Shown: positions 1 through 7,273, numbered from the stretch's first letter. The stretch: DNA of 11,749 bases from JBDSTZ01 sp039927975 (GCA_039927975.1 JBDSTZ010000516.1:1-11749); one strand, 5' to 3'. Notes: a model not told the origin generated them from the sequence alone. Numbers and translations are program-made.

Positions 1-514
1 AATTGATCTTGTCCATTTTCTTGGTGACGATATTGGCGCAAGCCCAGCTGGCCGCGCCCAGCACCGCCAGCACGAAGCCGATCAGCGAAGCGTCGCCCGC
101 CAGGTGCAGGGCCACCAGCAGCATGCCGGCCAGCGCCACCAGCGCGCCGAGCAATTGCGCCAGGCGCGGCCGTTCACCGAGCAGCAGCACCGCCAGGCCG
201 ATCGTGAAAAACGCTTGCAGCTGCATCACCAGCGAAGCCAGGCCGGCGGGCAGGCCCAGCTTGATGCTGGTAAACAGCAAGGTGAACTGGATGGCGAACT
301 GGAACAGTGCGAAGGCGCCCAGCATGCGCCACGAGGTGGCCGGCGGGCGCACGAAAAACACCAGCGGCAGGGCGGCGAACACGAAGCGCAAAGCGCTGAA
401 CAGAATCGGCGGCAAGTCGCGCAGGCCGAGTTTGATGACCACGAAGTTCACGCCCCAGATCGTCACCACGGCGAGCGCCAGCAGAATATCGCCCAGGGTC
501 ATCGATGGTTTCAT
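1..514 (-). CDS. eamA: EamA-type DMT exporter, 3' end beyond the window
   Basis: This is the first 171 codons of an inner-membrane drug/metabolite transporter; the rest lies left of the window. The E. coli EamA (YdeD) family exports O-acetylserine and cysteine. The residues shared with EamA as I recall it are WGVNFVVIK (20-28), PAGLASLVMQLQAFFT (89-104), GER (113-115) and SWACANI (156-162). About five hydrophobic helices are visible, which fits the first EamA repeat plus the beginning of the second. The ATG at 514 is preferred because GGAAG sits seven bases upstream; an in-frame ATG at 502 is the alternative. The gene diverges from the SMR gene at 667. The family assignment is firm, but the true substrate is only inferred. 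Confidence 0.85.
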   Translation of the reverse strand, partial: MKPSMTLGDILLALAVVTIWGVNFVVIKLGLRDLPPILFSALRFVFAALPLVFFVRPPATSWRMLGAFALFQFAIQFTLLFTSIKLGLPAGLASLVMQLQAFFTIGLAVLLLGERPRLAQLLGALVALAGMLLVALHLAGDASLIGFVLAVLGAASWACANIVTKKMDKIN

Positions 515-541
515 GTGGCCGCTTCCGCAGTGGAAACGGTC

Positions 542-547
542 ATTATG
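542..547 (-). promoter_or_regulatory. Candidate -10 element for the EamA-type gene
   Basis: The minus strand reads CATAAT here, a five-of-six match to TATAAT. It would start transcription near 535, about 20 bases before the ATG at 514. No good -35 box is visible at 17-18 bases, so this is a weak call. Confidence 0.35.
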
Positions 548-616
548 GCCGACTTCGCGCGCGCTTGCCGGGAGGCGCCGGCCGGCGCAAGGCGGCTGCG
601 GATTGGGCGAGCCCGG

Positions 617-625
617 TGCTATACT
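617..625 (+). promoter_or_regulatory. Candidate extended -10 promoter of sugE
   Basis: The plus strand reads TGCTATACT, an extended -10 (TGn followed by a five-of-six TATAAT match). A start near 632 would leave a leader of about 35 bases before the ATG at 667. The -35 position is GC-rich without a clear hexamer, as expected for an extended -10 promoter. The leader is too short to carry a guanidine riboswitch. Confidence 0.5.
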
Positions 626-666
626 CCGCGCTCCCGCACACGCATGCGTTACGCCCGAGATTTCCC

Positions 667-999
667 ATGAGTTTGCCCGTCAGTTGGTTGCTGTTGCTGG
701 TCGCCGGCTTGCTGGAAATCGTCTGGGCCGTCGGCCTCAAGCAGACCGCCGGCTTCACCCGCCTGTGGCCCTCGGTGGTGACGCTGGGCGCGATGGCCGG
801 CAGCGTGGTGCTGCTCGGAATGGCGATGCGCCAGCTGCCGCTCGGCACCGCCTACGCCGTCTGGACCGGTATCGGCACCGTCGGCACCGCGCTGGCCGGC
901 ATGCTGTGGCTGGGCGAGCCGGCCGGCGCCCTGCGGCTCGGCGCCATCGCCCTGATCATCATCGGCATCGCCGGCCTCAAGCTGCTCACGCCAGGCTGA
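667..999 (+). CDS. sugE: SugE/Gdx-type small multidrug resistance exporter
   Basis: A complete 110-residue SMR protein with four hydrophobic helices, the usual length for the family. It lies in the inner membrane and works as an antiparallel dimer. The N-terminal helix holds GLLEIVWAVGLK (14-25) with the family's essential glutamate at residue 17. TAYAVWTGIGTVG follows at 61-73 and LGE at 82-84. These match the SugE/Gdx subgroup rather than EmrE; characterised members export guanidinium in exchange for protons, and some also move quaternary ammonium compounds. The gene stands alone, diverges from the EamA-type gene and converges on the binding-protein gene, with only 24 bases between them. 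The ribosome-binding site is weak (CGAG about ten bases upstream). The subfamily call is firm; guanidinium as substrate is inferred from the family. Confidence 0.9.
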   Translation: MSLPVSWLLLLVAGLLEIVWAVGLKQTAGFTRLWPSVVTLGAMAGSVVLLGMAMRQLPLGTAYAVWTGIGTVGTALAGMLWLGEPAGALRLGAIALIIIGIAGLKLLTPG

Positions 1000-1023
1000 T
1001 TGCCGCCGCCGCCCGTCTTTGCC

Positions 1024-1806
1024 TTACTTTGCCCAGCGCTCGTAGATGCGCGCCAGTTCGCCCGACGCCTTGAGCCGGTGCAGCGCGGCGTCGAGCATGT
1101 CGATCAGTTGCGGATCGTTCTTGCGGCTGACAAAGAAATACACCGGGTCCTCGCGCAGCACCACCGGCAGCATTTTGATTTTCTTTTCCAGATGCTCGCT
1201 GCGGATGTAGCGCTGCAAGGTCAGCTCGTTCATATAGGTGTAGCGGCCGTGGCCGGCCAGGATCTTGCGCAGATTGACCCGGTTGTCGCCGGTGTCGTCG
1301 TCGACCGGGATGCCGCGCTGCTTGAACTCGACGATATAGGCCGAGCCGCGCGCCGTGTTGATGAGCGGTTTCAGACGCGCCAGATCGTCCATGCTGTTGA
1401 TCTCGGCGGTGTCGCTGGCCAGCGCGGCCAGCCGGTGCCGCACGGTGTAGAGCGGCGGGCCGACGATGCGGCCGACGTCGCGCCGGCGCGGCGAATCGAG
1501 CAGGGCGCAGGCAGCCCCGGCCTTTCCGGTCTCGAGCGCCGCCTCGATCGCCGGCAGCGAGCGGCCCGAGTTGTAGCCGGAAAAGCGCAAGCGCGGCTCG
1601 ATGTTTTCCAGCGCTTCCAGAATATCCGGGCACACCCCCTGCGGCCGCGGACCGTCGAAGATCCAGCGCGGGGTAATGGTTTCCTGGGCCATCACGGTGA
1701 CCGTGCGCGGCGCCGCCTGCGCCAGCCCGAGCAGCAGGAAGGCTGCGGCTGCGCTGGCCACGCGAGTAAATTTCGGTATATTTTTTTTATTGATTATCGG
1801 TGTCAT
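1024..1806 (-). CDS. Periplasmic solute-binding protein, family 3-like
   Basis: A 260-residue secreted binding protein. The first 31 residues form a signal peptide: a basic start (NKKNIPKFTR), a hydrophobic stretch (AAAAFLLLGL) and a signal peptidase I site after AQA. The mature part resembles the two-lobed SBP_bac_3 fold used for amino acids and other small polar ligands: GVCPDILEAL early, INTARGSAYIVEFKQRGI in the middle and a closing LKASGELARIYERW helix typical of the family. The ATG at 1806 is chosen; an in-frame TTG at 1866 would extend it by 20 residues, but it overlaps the likely -35 box and spoils the signal peptide. No permease or ATPase gene is next to it, so it may work with distant transporter parts or be a sensor ligand binder. 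The ligand is unknown. Confidence 0.75.
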   Translation of the reverse strand: MTPIINKKNIPKFTRVASAAAAFLLLGLAQAAPRTVTVMAQETITPRWIFDGPRPQGVCPDILEALENIEPRLRFSGYNSGRSLPAIEAALETGKAGAACALLDSPRRRDVGRIVGPPLYTVRHRLAALASDTAEINSMDDLARLKPLINTARGSAYIVEFKQRGIPVDDDTGDNRVNLRKILAGHGRYTYMNELTLQRYIRSEHLEKKIKMLPVVLREDPVYFFVSRKNDPQLIDMLDAALHRLKASGELARIYERWAK

Positions 1807-1836
1807 GTTCGCCACGCGAATACTGCCTGACCGCCG

Positions 1837-1866
1837 ATTGTCGCATAAGTTCTCGCGCCAGTTCAA
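1837..1866 (-). promoter_or_regulatory. Candidate promoter of the solute-binding protein gene
   Basis: On the minus strand TTGAAC (1861-1866) and GACAAT (1837-1842) are separated by 18 bases, each a four-of-six match to the sigma-70 boxes. The predicted start near 1830 gives a leader of about 24 bases to the ATG at 1806, which supports that start codon over the upstream TTG. Confidence 0.4.
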
Positions 1867-2019
1867 TTTCCGCCGGTGCCGTGCGCGCCGCCGTCCCGCT
1901 CGGCGGCGATGGGTGTTCGTTTGATCTGGATCGTCGCGCGGCGGCGATGGCTTGCCAAGATGGTCGCTCCACCCCGGCGCATCGGCGCGCCGACTCGATC
2001 AAACCTACCGGACACTGGC

Positions 2020-3024
2020 ATGATTCTCCTGACTGGCGTGGCTGGCTTCATCGGCATGCATGTGGCGCGCCGCCTGCTCGAAAGCGGCCAGGCCGTGCTG
2101 GGGGTCGACAGCCTCGGGCCGCATGGCGCCGCCAGCGCGCCCCAGGCCGCCCGCCTGGCCCAGCTGGCCCGCGTGCCCGGCTTTAGCTTCCTGCAGGCCG
2201 ACCTGGCCGGCACCGCCGCCATCGAGGCCGTGTTCGCGCGCGGCCCGTTCGAGGCCGTGGTGCACCTGGCGGCCCAGACCGGCGTGCGCCAGTCGGCCGC
2301 CGATCCGCACGGCTGCATCATGAACAACCTGGTCGCCTTCGGCAACCTGATCGAGCATTGCCGCCGGCACGGCGTCGGCCATGTCGTCTACGCCAGCAGT
2401 TCGAGCGCGTACGGCGCCAACCGGGCCCTGCCGTTCAGCGAGCACGACCCGGCCGACCATCCGGTCAGCCTGTACGCCGCCACCAAGCGCAGCAATGAAT
2501 TGCTGGCCCACAGCTACAGCCACCTGTACGGCCTGCCGACCACCGGCCTGCGCTTTTTCACCGTCTACGGACCGTGGGGCCGGCCCGACATGGCGCCCAT
2601 GCTGTTCGCCGACGCCATCAGCCAGGGCCTGCCGATCGAAGTCTTCAACGGCGGCGACATGCTGCGCGACTTCACCTACATCGACGACGTCGTCGAAGCC
2701 ATCGTGCGGGTGCTGGCGCATCCGGCCGAAGCCGACCCGCGCTTCGACGGCGCCCATCCCGATCCGGCCAGCAGCTACGCGCCCTACCGCATCTACAACG
2801 TCGGCAACCAGCGGGCGGTCAGGCTCAACGACTTCATCGACGCGCTCGAAGCGGCGCTCGGGCGCCGCGCCGAACGCGTGGCTAGCCCCATGCACGGGGC
2901 CGACATGCGCGCCACCTGGGCCGACATGCACGAGTTCGAGCAAACCTTGCACTGGAGCCCGGCGACCCCGCTGGCGACCGGCATCGACCGCTTCGCGCGC
3001 TGGTACCAGCGCCACCACGCCTAG
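2020..3024 (+). CDS. NAD-dependent epimerase, UDP-glucuronate 4-epimerase-like
   Basis: A 334-residue cytoplasmic SDR epimerase. The NAD-binding TGVAGFIG motif is at residues 5-12, D30 ends the second strand, the catalytic serine lies in YASSSSAYG (124-132), and the Y-x3-K pair is Y152/K156. RFFTVYGPWGRPDMA (178-192) and RDFTYIDD further on are what I know from UDP-glucuronate 4-epimerases (GAE/CapI/LspL type), which interconvert UDP-glucuronate and UDP-galacturonate. Length is normal. The ATG at 2020 begins exactly at the Rossmann strand; upstream in-frame sequence looks non-coding. It is the first gene of a five-gene operon, ten bases before the GT2 gene, so it probably supplies the sugar donor. 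UDP-glucose 4-epimerase or a dehydratase is less likely. No clear promoter was found in 1867-2019. Confidence 0.8.
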   Translation: MILLTGVAGFIGMHVARRLLESGQAVLGVDSLGPHGAASAPQAARLAQLARVPGFSFLQADLAGTAAIEAVFARGPFEAVVHLAAQTGVRQSAADPHGCIMNNLVAFGNLIEHCRRHGVGHVVYASSSSAYGANRALPFSEHDPADHPVSLYAATKRSNELLAHSYSHLYGLPTTGLRFFTVYGPWGRPDMAPMLFADAISQGLPIEVFNGGDMLRDFTYIDDVVEAIVRVLAHPAEADPRFDGAHPDPASSYAPYRIYNVGNQRAVRLNDFIDALEAALGRRAERVASPMHGADMRATWADMHEFEQTLHWSPATPLATGIDRFARWYQRHHA

Positions 3025-3034
3025 GCGGGCCGCC

Positions 3035-4063
3035 ATGCGCCAGACCGACCTCATGCATGCGAACGCGGGCGCCGAGCGGCTCTCGCTGGTGGTGCCTCTG
3101 TACAACGAAGAAGACAACGTGGCGCCGCTGGTGGCCCAGGTGCAAGCGGCAATGGCGGCCCTGCGCTGGCCGTGGCAACTGATCCTGGTCGACGACGGCA
3201 GCGCCGACCGCACCGCCGAGCGCATTGCCCAGGCCGTGGCCGGCTGCCCCGAGCGCGTCTGCGCCATTCTCCTGCGGCGCAACTTCGGCCAGACCGCAGC
3301 CATGCAGGCCGGCATCGACCTGGCCCAGGGCAGCATCATCGCCACCCTCGACGGCGACCTGCAAAACAATCCGCATGACATCGGCCGCATGGTCCAGCGC
3401 CTGCTCGCCGAAGACCTCGACCTGCTGGTTGGCTGGCGCCAGGATCGGCAGGACAAGCTGTGGCAGCGCCGCCTGCCGTCCTGGTGCGCCAACCGCCTGA
3501 TCGCGGCGGTCACCGGCGTGCGCCTGCACGACTACGGCTGCTCGCTCAAGATCTTCCGCGCCGACGTGCTGCGCCAGGTCCGCCTGTACGGCGAGATGCA
3601 CCGTTTCATCCCGAGCTGGCTGGCCACGGTGACGGCGGTCAGCCGCATCCGCGAAGAACCGGTCAGCCATTTTCCGCGCCTGCACGGCCAGTCCAAGTAC
3701 GGCCTCGCGCGCACCTTCAAGGTCGTGCTCGACCTGCTGTCGATGTATTTCTTCACCCGCTTCCGCGCCAGTCCCGGGCATTTCTTCGGCCGCATCGGCC
3801 TGCTGTGCGGCGCCGCCGGTATGAGCGCGCTCGGCTGGCTGGTCTGGTGCAAGCTTGGGCTCGGCGAGCCGATCGCCAATCGTCCGCTGCTCATGCTCGG
3901 CGTGCTGCTGGTGGTGATCGGCGTGCAGTTCGTCTGCACCGGCATCGTCACCGAAATGCTGGCGCGCACCTATTACGAGGCGGCCAACACCAAGACCTAC
4001 ATGGTGCGCAAGGTACTGGGCGACGCTGCCATCCACGCACGCCAGGGGGCGCCGAGGCCATGA
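3035..4063 (+). CDS. GT2 polyprenyl-phosphate glycosyltransferase (ArnC/GtrB/DPM1-like)
   Basis: A 342-residue membrane-anchored glycosyltransferase. The catalytic GT-A domain fills roughly residues 15-235: VVPLYNEEDNV (19-29), the nucleotide-binding LVDDGS (51-56), NFGQTAAMQAG (83-93) and the metal-binding DGD (106-108) followed by LQNNP. Two hydrophobic helices at about 252-272 and 284-304 anchor it, with a conserved-looking YYEAANTKTYMVRK tail. Members of this group move a sugar from a nucleotide donor to undecaprenyl- or dolichyl-phosphate on the cytoplasmic face. ATG 3035 is used; M7 (3053) is also possible. The stop overlaps the start of the next gene by four bases. With the epimerase upstream, the donor could be UDP-galacturonate or UDP-glucuronate, giving a role like RgtE of rhizobia; this is inferred. 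Confidence 0.85.
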   Translation: MRQTDLMHANAGAERLSLVVPLYNEEDNVAPLVAQVQAAMAALRWPWQLILVDDGSADRTAERIAQAVAGCPERVCAILLRRNFGQTAAMQAGIDLAQGSIIATLDGDLQNNPHDIGRMVQRLLAEDLDLLVGWRQDRQDKLWQRRLPSWCANRLIAAVTGVRLHDYGCSLKIFRADVLRQVRLYGEMHRFIPSWLATVTAVSRIREEPVSHFPRLHGQSKYGLARTFKVVLDLLSMYFFTRFRASPGHFFGRIGLLCGAAGMSALGWLVWCKLGLGEPIANRPLLMLGVLLVVIGVQFVCTGIVTEMLARTYYEAANTKTYMVRKVLGDAAIHARQGAPRP

Positions 4064-5667
4064 ACAAGGCCGTCGTCCAGAGCAGCGAGCGGGCGCCGCG
4101 CGCCCTCGGCCTGGTGCGCGGCCATGCCGTCAGGCCGGCCGCCGCCGCGCTGCCGCTGTTGCTGGCGCTGGCGCTCTGGCTGGCGCTGTTCTACAAGCTG
4201 GGCGGGTTTCCCCTGTTCGACGTCGACGAGGGCGCCTTTAGCGAGGCCACCCGCGAGATGCTCGAGCGCGGCGACTTCGTCACCACCACCCTCAACGGCA
4301 ATCTGCGCTTCGACAAGCCCATCCTCGTGTACTGGTTGCAATCGCTGTCGGTCACGCTGTTCGGCGTGAACGAATTCGCCTTCCGGCTGCCGTCCGCGCT
4401 GGCCGGCGTCGGCTGGATCGCTGCCATCCTCGTGTTCACCCGCCAGCACTCCGACCGCGCCAGCGCTTACGCCGCCGCGCTGATCGCCGCCACCTCGCTG
4501 GGGGTGGGCGTGATCGGGCGGGGTGCCACCGCCGACGCGCTGCTCAACCTGTTCCTCTCGCTGACCCTGTTCGACATCCACCGCTACATGACGCAACCGC
4601 TGGCGCGCTACCGCCGCCGCGCCTACCTGTGGATGGGGCTGGGCATGCTTACCAAGGGCCCGGTGGCACTGCTCATTCCCTTCGCCGTCAGCACGCTGAC
4701 CTTTGGCGTGCAAGGCCAATGGCGGCAGTGGGCGCGCGCCTTGCTCGACCCGCTCGGCTGGTTGATTCTGCTGGCTGTGGCCGCGCCGTGGTACGTGCTC
4801 GAATACCAGCGCGAAGGCGAGGCCTTCATCGCCGGCTTCTTCCTGCGCCACAACGTCGAGCGCTACCTGTCGCCCTTGCATGGGCACAGCGGCAATTTGC
4901 TCTACTACCTGCCCGCGCTGCTGTTCCTGTTGCTGCCGTACAGCGGACTGTTCCTGCGCGTGCTGCCGGGCGCGCGCAAGCTGCGCGCCTCGCGGCTCGA
5001 CACCTTCCTGTGGTGCTGGTTCGGCTTCGTGCTGGTGTTCTTCTCGTTTGCCGGCACCAAGCTGCCGCACTACATGCTGTACGGCGTGACGCCGCTGTTC
5101 GTGCTGATGGCGCTGCGGCGCGAGCAACTGGCCTCGCGCGCGCTGGCCTTCGCGCCGCCCTTGCTGTGGCTGGCGGCTGTCATCGCGCTGCCTTACGCGC
5201 TGCAGCTGGCCGCGCCGGGCCTGCGCGACCCCTACCTGCGCGAAGCGCTGGGCCGGGGCGAGGTGTTCGGCGCCGCCTACCACCTGGGCGCCGCGCTGCT
5301 GATGCTGGCCTTGCTCACGCTGCTGTGTTTGCCGTGGCTGGCGCTGTGGCACAAGCTGATCGGCGCCGGCCTGCTGTGCGCGTTCGCGTCGGCCGGCCTG
5401 GTGTTGCCGGCGCTGGCCGAATTGCAGCAGGGGCCGGTCAAGGAGGCGGCGCTGTTCGCCCGCGCCGGCGGCCTGCAGGTGCGCAGCTGGCGCTTCAACG
5501 TGCCCAGCTTTAGCGTCTATCGGGGCGAGGCGACGCTGGTGGCCGGGAGTCTTCGGCCCGGCGAAGTGGTGCTCACGCGCAGCAGCGAACTGCCCTTCAT
5601 CGGCCCGGTGCAGGTGCTGTACCGCAAGGGCGGCGTGCTGCTGGTGCGCATTCCGGATCAGCCATGA
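4060..5667 (+). CDS. ArnT-like membrane glycosyltransferase (GT39/GT83)
   Basis: A 535-residue integral membrane protein with about twelve hydrophobic helices and a soluble C-terminal part from about residue 450. ArnT-type landmarks are all present: DVDEGAFSEATREML (54-68) in the first periplasmic loop, RFDKPILVYWLQ (83-94), GRGATADALL with D159 where ArnT has its second essential aspartate, MLTKGPVAL (196-204), HNVERYL (264-270) and GTKLPHYML (332-340). Such enzymes transfer a sugar from a polyprenyl phosphate carrier to lipid A, LPS core or protein on the periplasmic side. The genes for aminoarabinose synthesis (arnA, arnB, arnD) are not here, so the sugar may not be aminoarabinose. The start overlaps the GT2 stop as ATGA and the stop overlaps the PAP2 start in the same way, suggesting coupled translation. 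Confidence 0.85.
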   Translation: MNKAVVQSSERAPRALGLVRGHAVRPAAAALPLLLALALWLALFYKLGGFPLFDVDEGAFSEATREMLERGDFVTTTLNGNLRFDKPILVYWLQSLSVTLFGVNEFAFRLPSALAGVGWIAAILVFTRQHSDRASAYAAALIAATSLGVGVIGRGATADALLNLFLSLTLFDIHRYMTQPLARYRRRAYLWMGLGMLTKGPVALLIPFAVSTLTFGVQGQWRQWARALLDPLGWLILLAVAAPWYVLEYQREGEAFIAGFFLRHNVERYLSPLHGHSGNLLYYLPALLFLLLPYSGLFLRVLPGARKLRASRLDTFLWCWFGFVLVFFSFAGTKLPHYMLYGVTPLFVLMALRREQLASRALAFAPPLLWLAAVIALPYALQLAAPGLRDPYLREALGRGEVFGAAYHLGAALLMLALLTLLCLPWLALWHKLIGAGLLCAFASAGLVLPALAELQQGPVKEAALFARAGGLQVRSWRFNVPSFSVYRGEATLVAGSLRPGEVVLTRSSELPFIGPVQVLYRKGGVLLVRIPDQP

Positions 5668-6491
5668 GATCGCCCGCCATGCACGCGCCGGCGTTCGACC
5701 CGCTGGCCCTCTATTCCCCCTGGGCCTGGCTGCCGCACTTGCTGGCGCTGGTCGTGGGCGGCGCGCTGATTGCCACCGATGGCAACGTCGCGGTATTCCT
5801 CGCGCTCAATCACGCCGGCCACATCCTGGGGGACGCGCTGTGGGCCAATCTGACCATGTTCGGCGACGGCGCGGTGGCGCTGGCGCTGGTGCTTACCTGG
5901 ATCAAGCGCGCGCCGCGCTGCTTCTGGGCCGCCCTCATCGCGGCCGTGTTCGCCACCTTGTGGGTCCAGCTGATCAAGCAAGTCATCGACGTGCCGCGTC
6001 CGCTGGCGGTGCTGGCGCCGGCCGGCTTCTTCCAGAGCGGGCCGGCCTACCGCGCGGTGTCCTTTCCGTCCGGTCACGCGGCCGCCATCTTCGCACTTGC
6101 CGGCATCTGGGTCATGTCGCTGCGCGGACAATGGTTGCTGCGCGCGTCGCTGCTCGTGCTCGCCGTGCTGGTGAGCCTGTCGCGCGTGATGGTCGGCGTG
6201 CACTGGCCGTTCGATATTGTGGCCGGCATGCTCGGCGGTTGGCTGTCGGCCTGGATCGGCCTGTGGACAGCGGCCCGCATGCAATGCCGCACCTCGGGCC
6301 CGGGCGGCTTGCTGGCCGGCCTGTTGCTGCTGATGGTGTCTGGCGCACTGCTGCTGAGTCATCACGTCGGCCATCCCGACGCGTTGCCGCTGCAACGCCT
6401 GCTGGCGGCCGTGTGCGTGGTGCTGGGTATGGTCGAGCTGACGCTGCTGTTCGCGCCGCCGGGCCTGCGGCGCGCGCCCAAGGGCGAGTGA
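5664..6491 (+). CDS. PAP2-family membrane phosphatase
   Basis: A 275-residue integral membrane acid phosphatase. The three PAP2 signatures are intact: K105-x6-R112-P113, P135-S-G-H138 with the acid/base histidine, and S173-R174-x5-H180-x3-D184 with the nucleophilic histidine. Six or more hydrophobic helices surround them, and the C-terminal part adds extra hydrophobic segments (about 215-235 and 245-265). Family members remove phosphate from undecaprenyl pyrophosphate, phosphatidylglycerol phosphate or lipid A (LpxE, LpxF). Placed between an ArnT-like transferase and a LAB_N protein, lipid A dephosphorylation or carrier recycling are the two best guesses; the sequence does not decide between them. 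ATG 5664 overlaps the upstream stop; M6 is an alternative start. Confidence 0.85.
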   Translation: MRSPAMHAPAFDPLALYSPWAWLPHLLALVVGGALIATDGNVAVFLALNHAGHILGDALWANLTMFGDGAVALALVLTWIKRAPRCFWAALIAAVFATLWVQLIKQVIDVPRPLAVLAPAGFFQSGPAYRAVSFPSGHAAAIFALAGIWVMSLRGQWLLRASLLVLAVLVSLSRVMVGVHWPFDIVAGMLGGWLSAWIGLWTAARMQCRTSGPGGLLAGLLLLMVSGALLLSHHVGHPDALPLQRLLAAVCVVLGMVELTLLFAPPGLRRAPKGE

Positions 6492-6495
6492 GGCG

Positions 6496-6768
6496 ATGGC
6501 AATGAACGCCGACACCTGGTGGCTGCTGCTCGGCTTTGCCGGCCAGGGTTTGTTCATGATGCGCTTCGTGCTGCAGTGGCTGCACAGCGAACGCGCGCGC
6601 ATGAGCGTGGTGCCGGTGTCGTTCTGGTATTTCAGCGTGGCGGGCGCGCTGGTCTTGCTGGCCTATTCGATGTACCGGCGCGACCCGGTGTTCGTGGCCG
6701 GCCAGGTGATCGGGGTGGCGATTTATCTGCGCAACCTGGCGCTGATTCGGGCCGCGCGCAAGGGCTGA
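6496..6768 (+). CDS. Small LAB_N-domain membrane protein
   Basis: A 90-residue protein made almost wholly of the LAB_N domain (lipid A biosynthesis N-terminal domain), with three hydrophobic helices. Characteristic residues are GFAGQGLFMMRFVLQWLHSE (13-32), PVSFWYFSVAG and a closing DPVFVAGQVIGVAIYLRNL. The domain was named for its occurrence next to lipid-A-disaccharide synthase, but this protein has no catalytic LpxB part and is far too short to be one. It is the last gene of the operon, four bases after the PAP2 stop. The second ATG (6502) lies eight bases after the AGG of GTGAGG and may be the real start; 6496 is only two bases from it. Function of stand-alone LAB_N proteins is unknown to me; a partner or carrier-flipping role is speculation. 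Confidence 0.8.
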   Translation: MAMNADTWWLLLGFAGQGLFMMRFVLQWLHSERARMSVVPVSFWYFSVAGALVLLAYSMYRRDPVFVAGQVIGVAIYLRNLALIRAARKG

Positions 6769-6800
6769 GCGGCCCGCGAAATCCCGTGTTCACTCCATTG

Positions 6801-6825
6801 CAAAACCGGCGGGACGGACGCCGGT
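6801..6825 (-). terminator. Rho-independent terminator for the gene at 6851-7237
   Basis: A perfect seven-pair stem ACCGGCG (6805-6811) and CGCCGGT (6819-6825) encloses a seven-base loop. Read on the minus strand it is followed at once by TTTTG, the classical layout. It lies 26 bases beyond the minus-strand stop at 6851. On the plus strand there is no T-run, so it is less convincing as an end for the LAB_N operon. Confidence 0.65.
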
Positions 6826-6850
6826 CGCCCATCCGCACTGAGCGACGAGG

Positions 6851-7237
6851 CTAGTGGAGACTGCCTGTTTGCGGCGGCGTCGGATCAATGGACGAGTAAC
6901 TGACGCTTTCCTGGTCCACGACCATTGAAATCACATGAACTTTGTACTGCAACAGGTCTTCAGAGAATTCATACGGGTCCGGATTGAACTCCGCAGGCTC
7001 TCCGAAAGGTCGGGGGTGCATGGCTTCGAAGCGGATGGCTTCGATCAGGGTGACCAAGCGAATCCTTTGAGAATCGGCGATGGGCCGCATTGCCGTCACC
7101 TTTTCATACACGATTGCATTCCGATGCCAAAATTTAATAGCTGCGTCCGGTGATCCAAGTTCTTCAAATTTACGAGCACAGCCGTGCTCAAACATAAAAC
7201 CAAGAACCTTTTCGATATGGATGATTCGCGGGTCCAT
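6851..7237 (-). CDS. Hypothetical protein, no family recognised
   Basis: A 128-residue, apparently soluble protein without signal peptide, membrane helix or cysteine-rich motif. The N-terminal two-thirds look helical (MDPRIIHIEKVLGFMFEHG, then IRLVTLIEAIRFEAMHP), followed by an acidic segment around PDPYEFSEDLLQYK and a short polar tail. I recognise no family. The ATG at 7237 is preferred; the frame also holds a TTG at 7264 that would add nine residues. No strong ribosome-binding site is visible. Codon use is less GC-biased than in the flanking genes, suggesting acquisition by transfer. It diverges from the gene at 7338 over an AT-rich gap, and ends before a good terminator, so it is likely a real transcription unit. 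Confidence 0.6.
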   Translation of the reverse strand: MDPRIIHIEKVLGFMFEHGCARKFEELGSPDAAIKFWHRNAIVYEKVTAMRPIADSQRIRLVTLIEAIRFEAMHPRPFGEPAEFNPDPYEFSEDLLQYKVHVISMVVDQESVSYSSIDPTPPQTGSLH

Positions 7238-7273
7238 GGAAGGCGCTTTTCTAGTTTTAATCAAAATATAGAG

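Noticed and set aside
626..666. Guanidine riboswitch before sugE
   Set aside because: The likely leader is only about 35-40 bases and shows no ykkC-type conserved blocks.
667..999. SMR protein as the missing ArnE/ArnF-like flippase of the operon
   Set aside because: Its motifs are those of the SugE/Gdx subgroup, and it is separated from the operon by an oppositely oriented gene.
1807..1866. TTG start at 1866 for the binding protein
   Set aside because: It would place 20 extra residues before the signal peptide and overlap a plausible promoter; the ATG at 1806 gives a normal signal sequence.
1888..1906. CCGCCG/CGGCGG stem before the epimerase gene
   Set aside because: Six GC pairs in very GC-rich sequence are expected by chance, and there is no T-run or link to a known element.
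2005..3513. 502-codon open frame antisense to the epimerase and GT2 genes
   Set aside because: It spans the junction of two well-supported plus-strand genes and encodes a composition-biased product.
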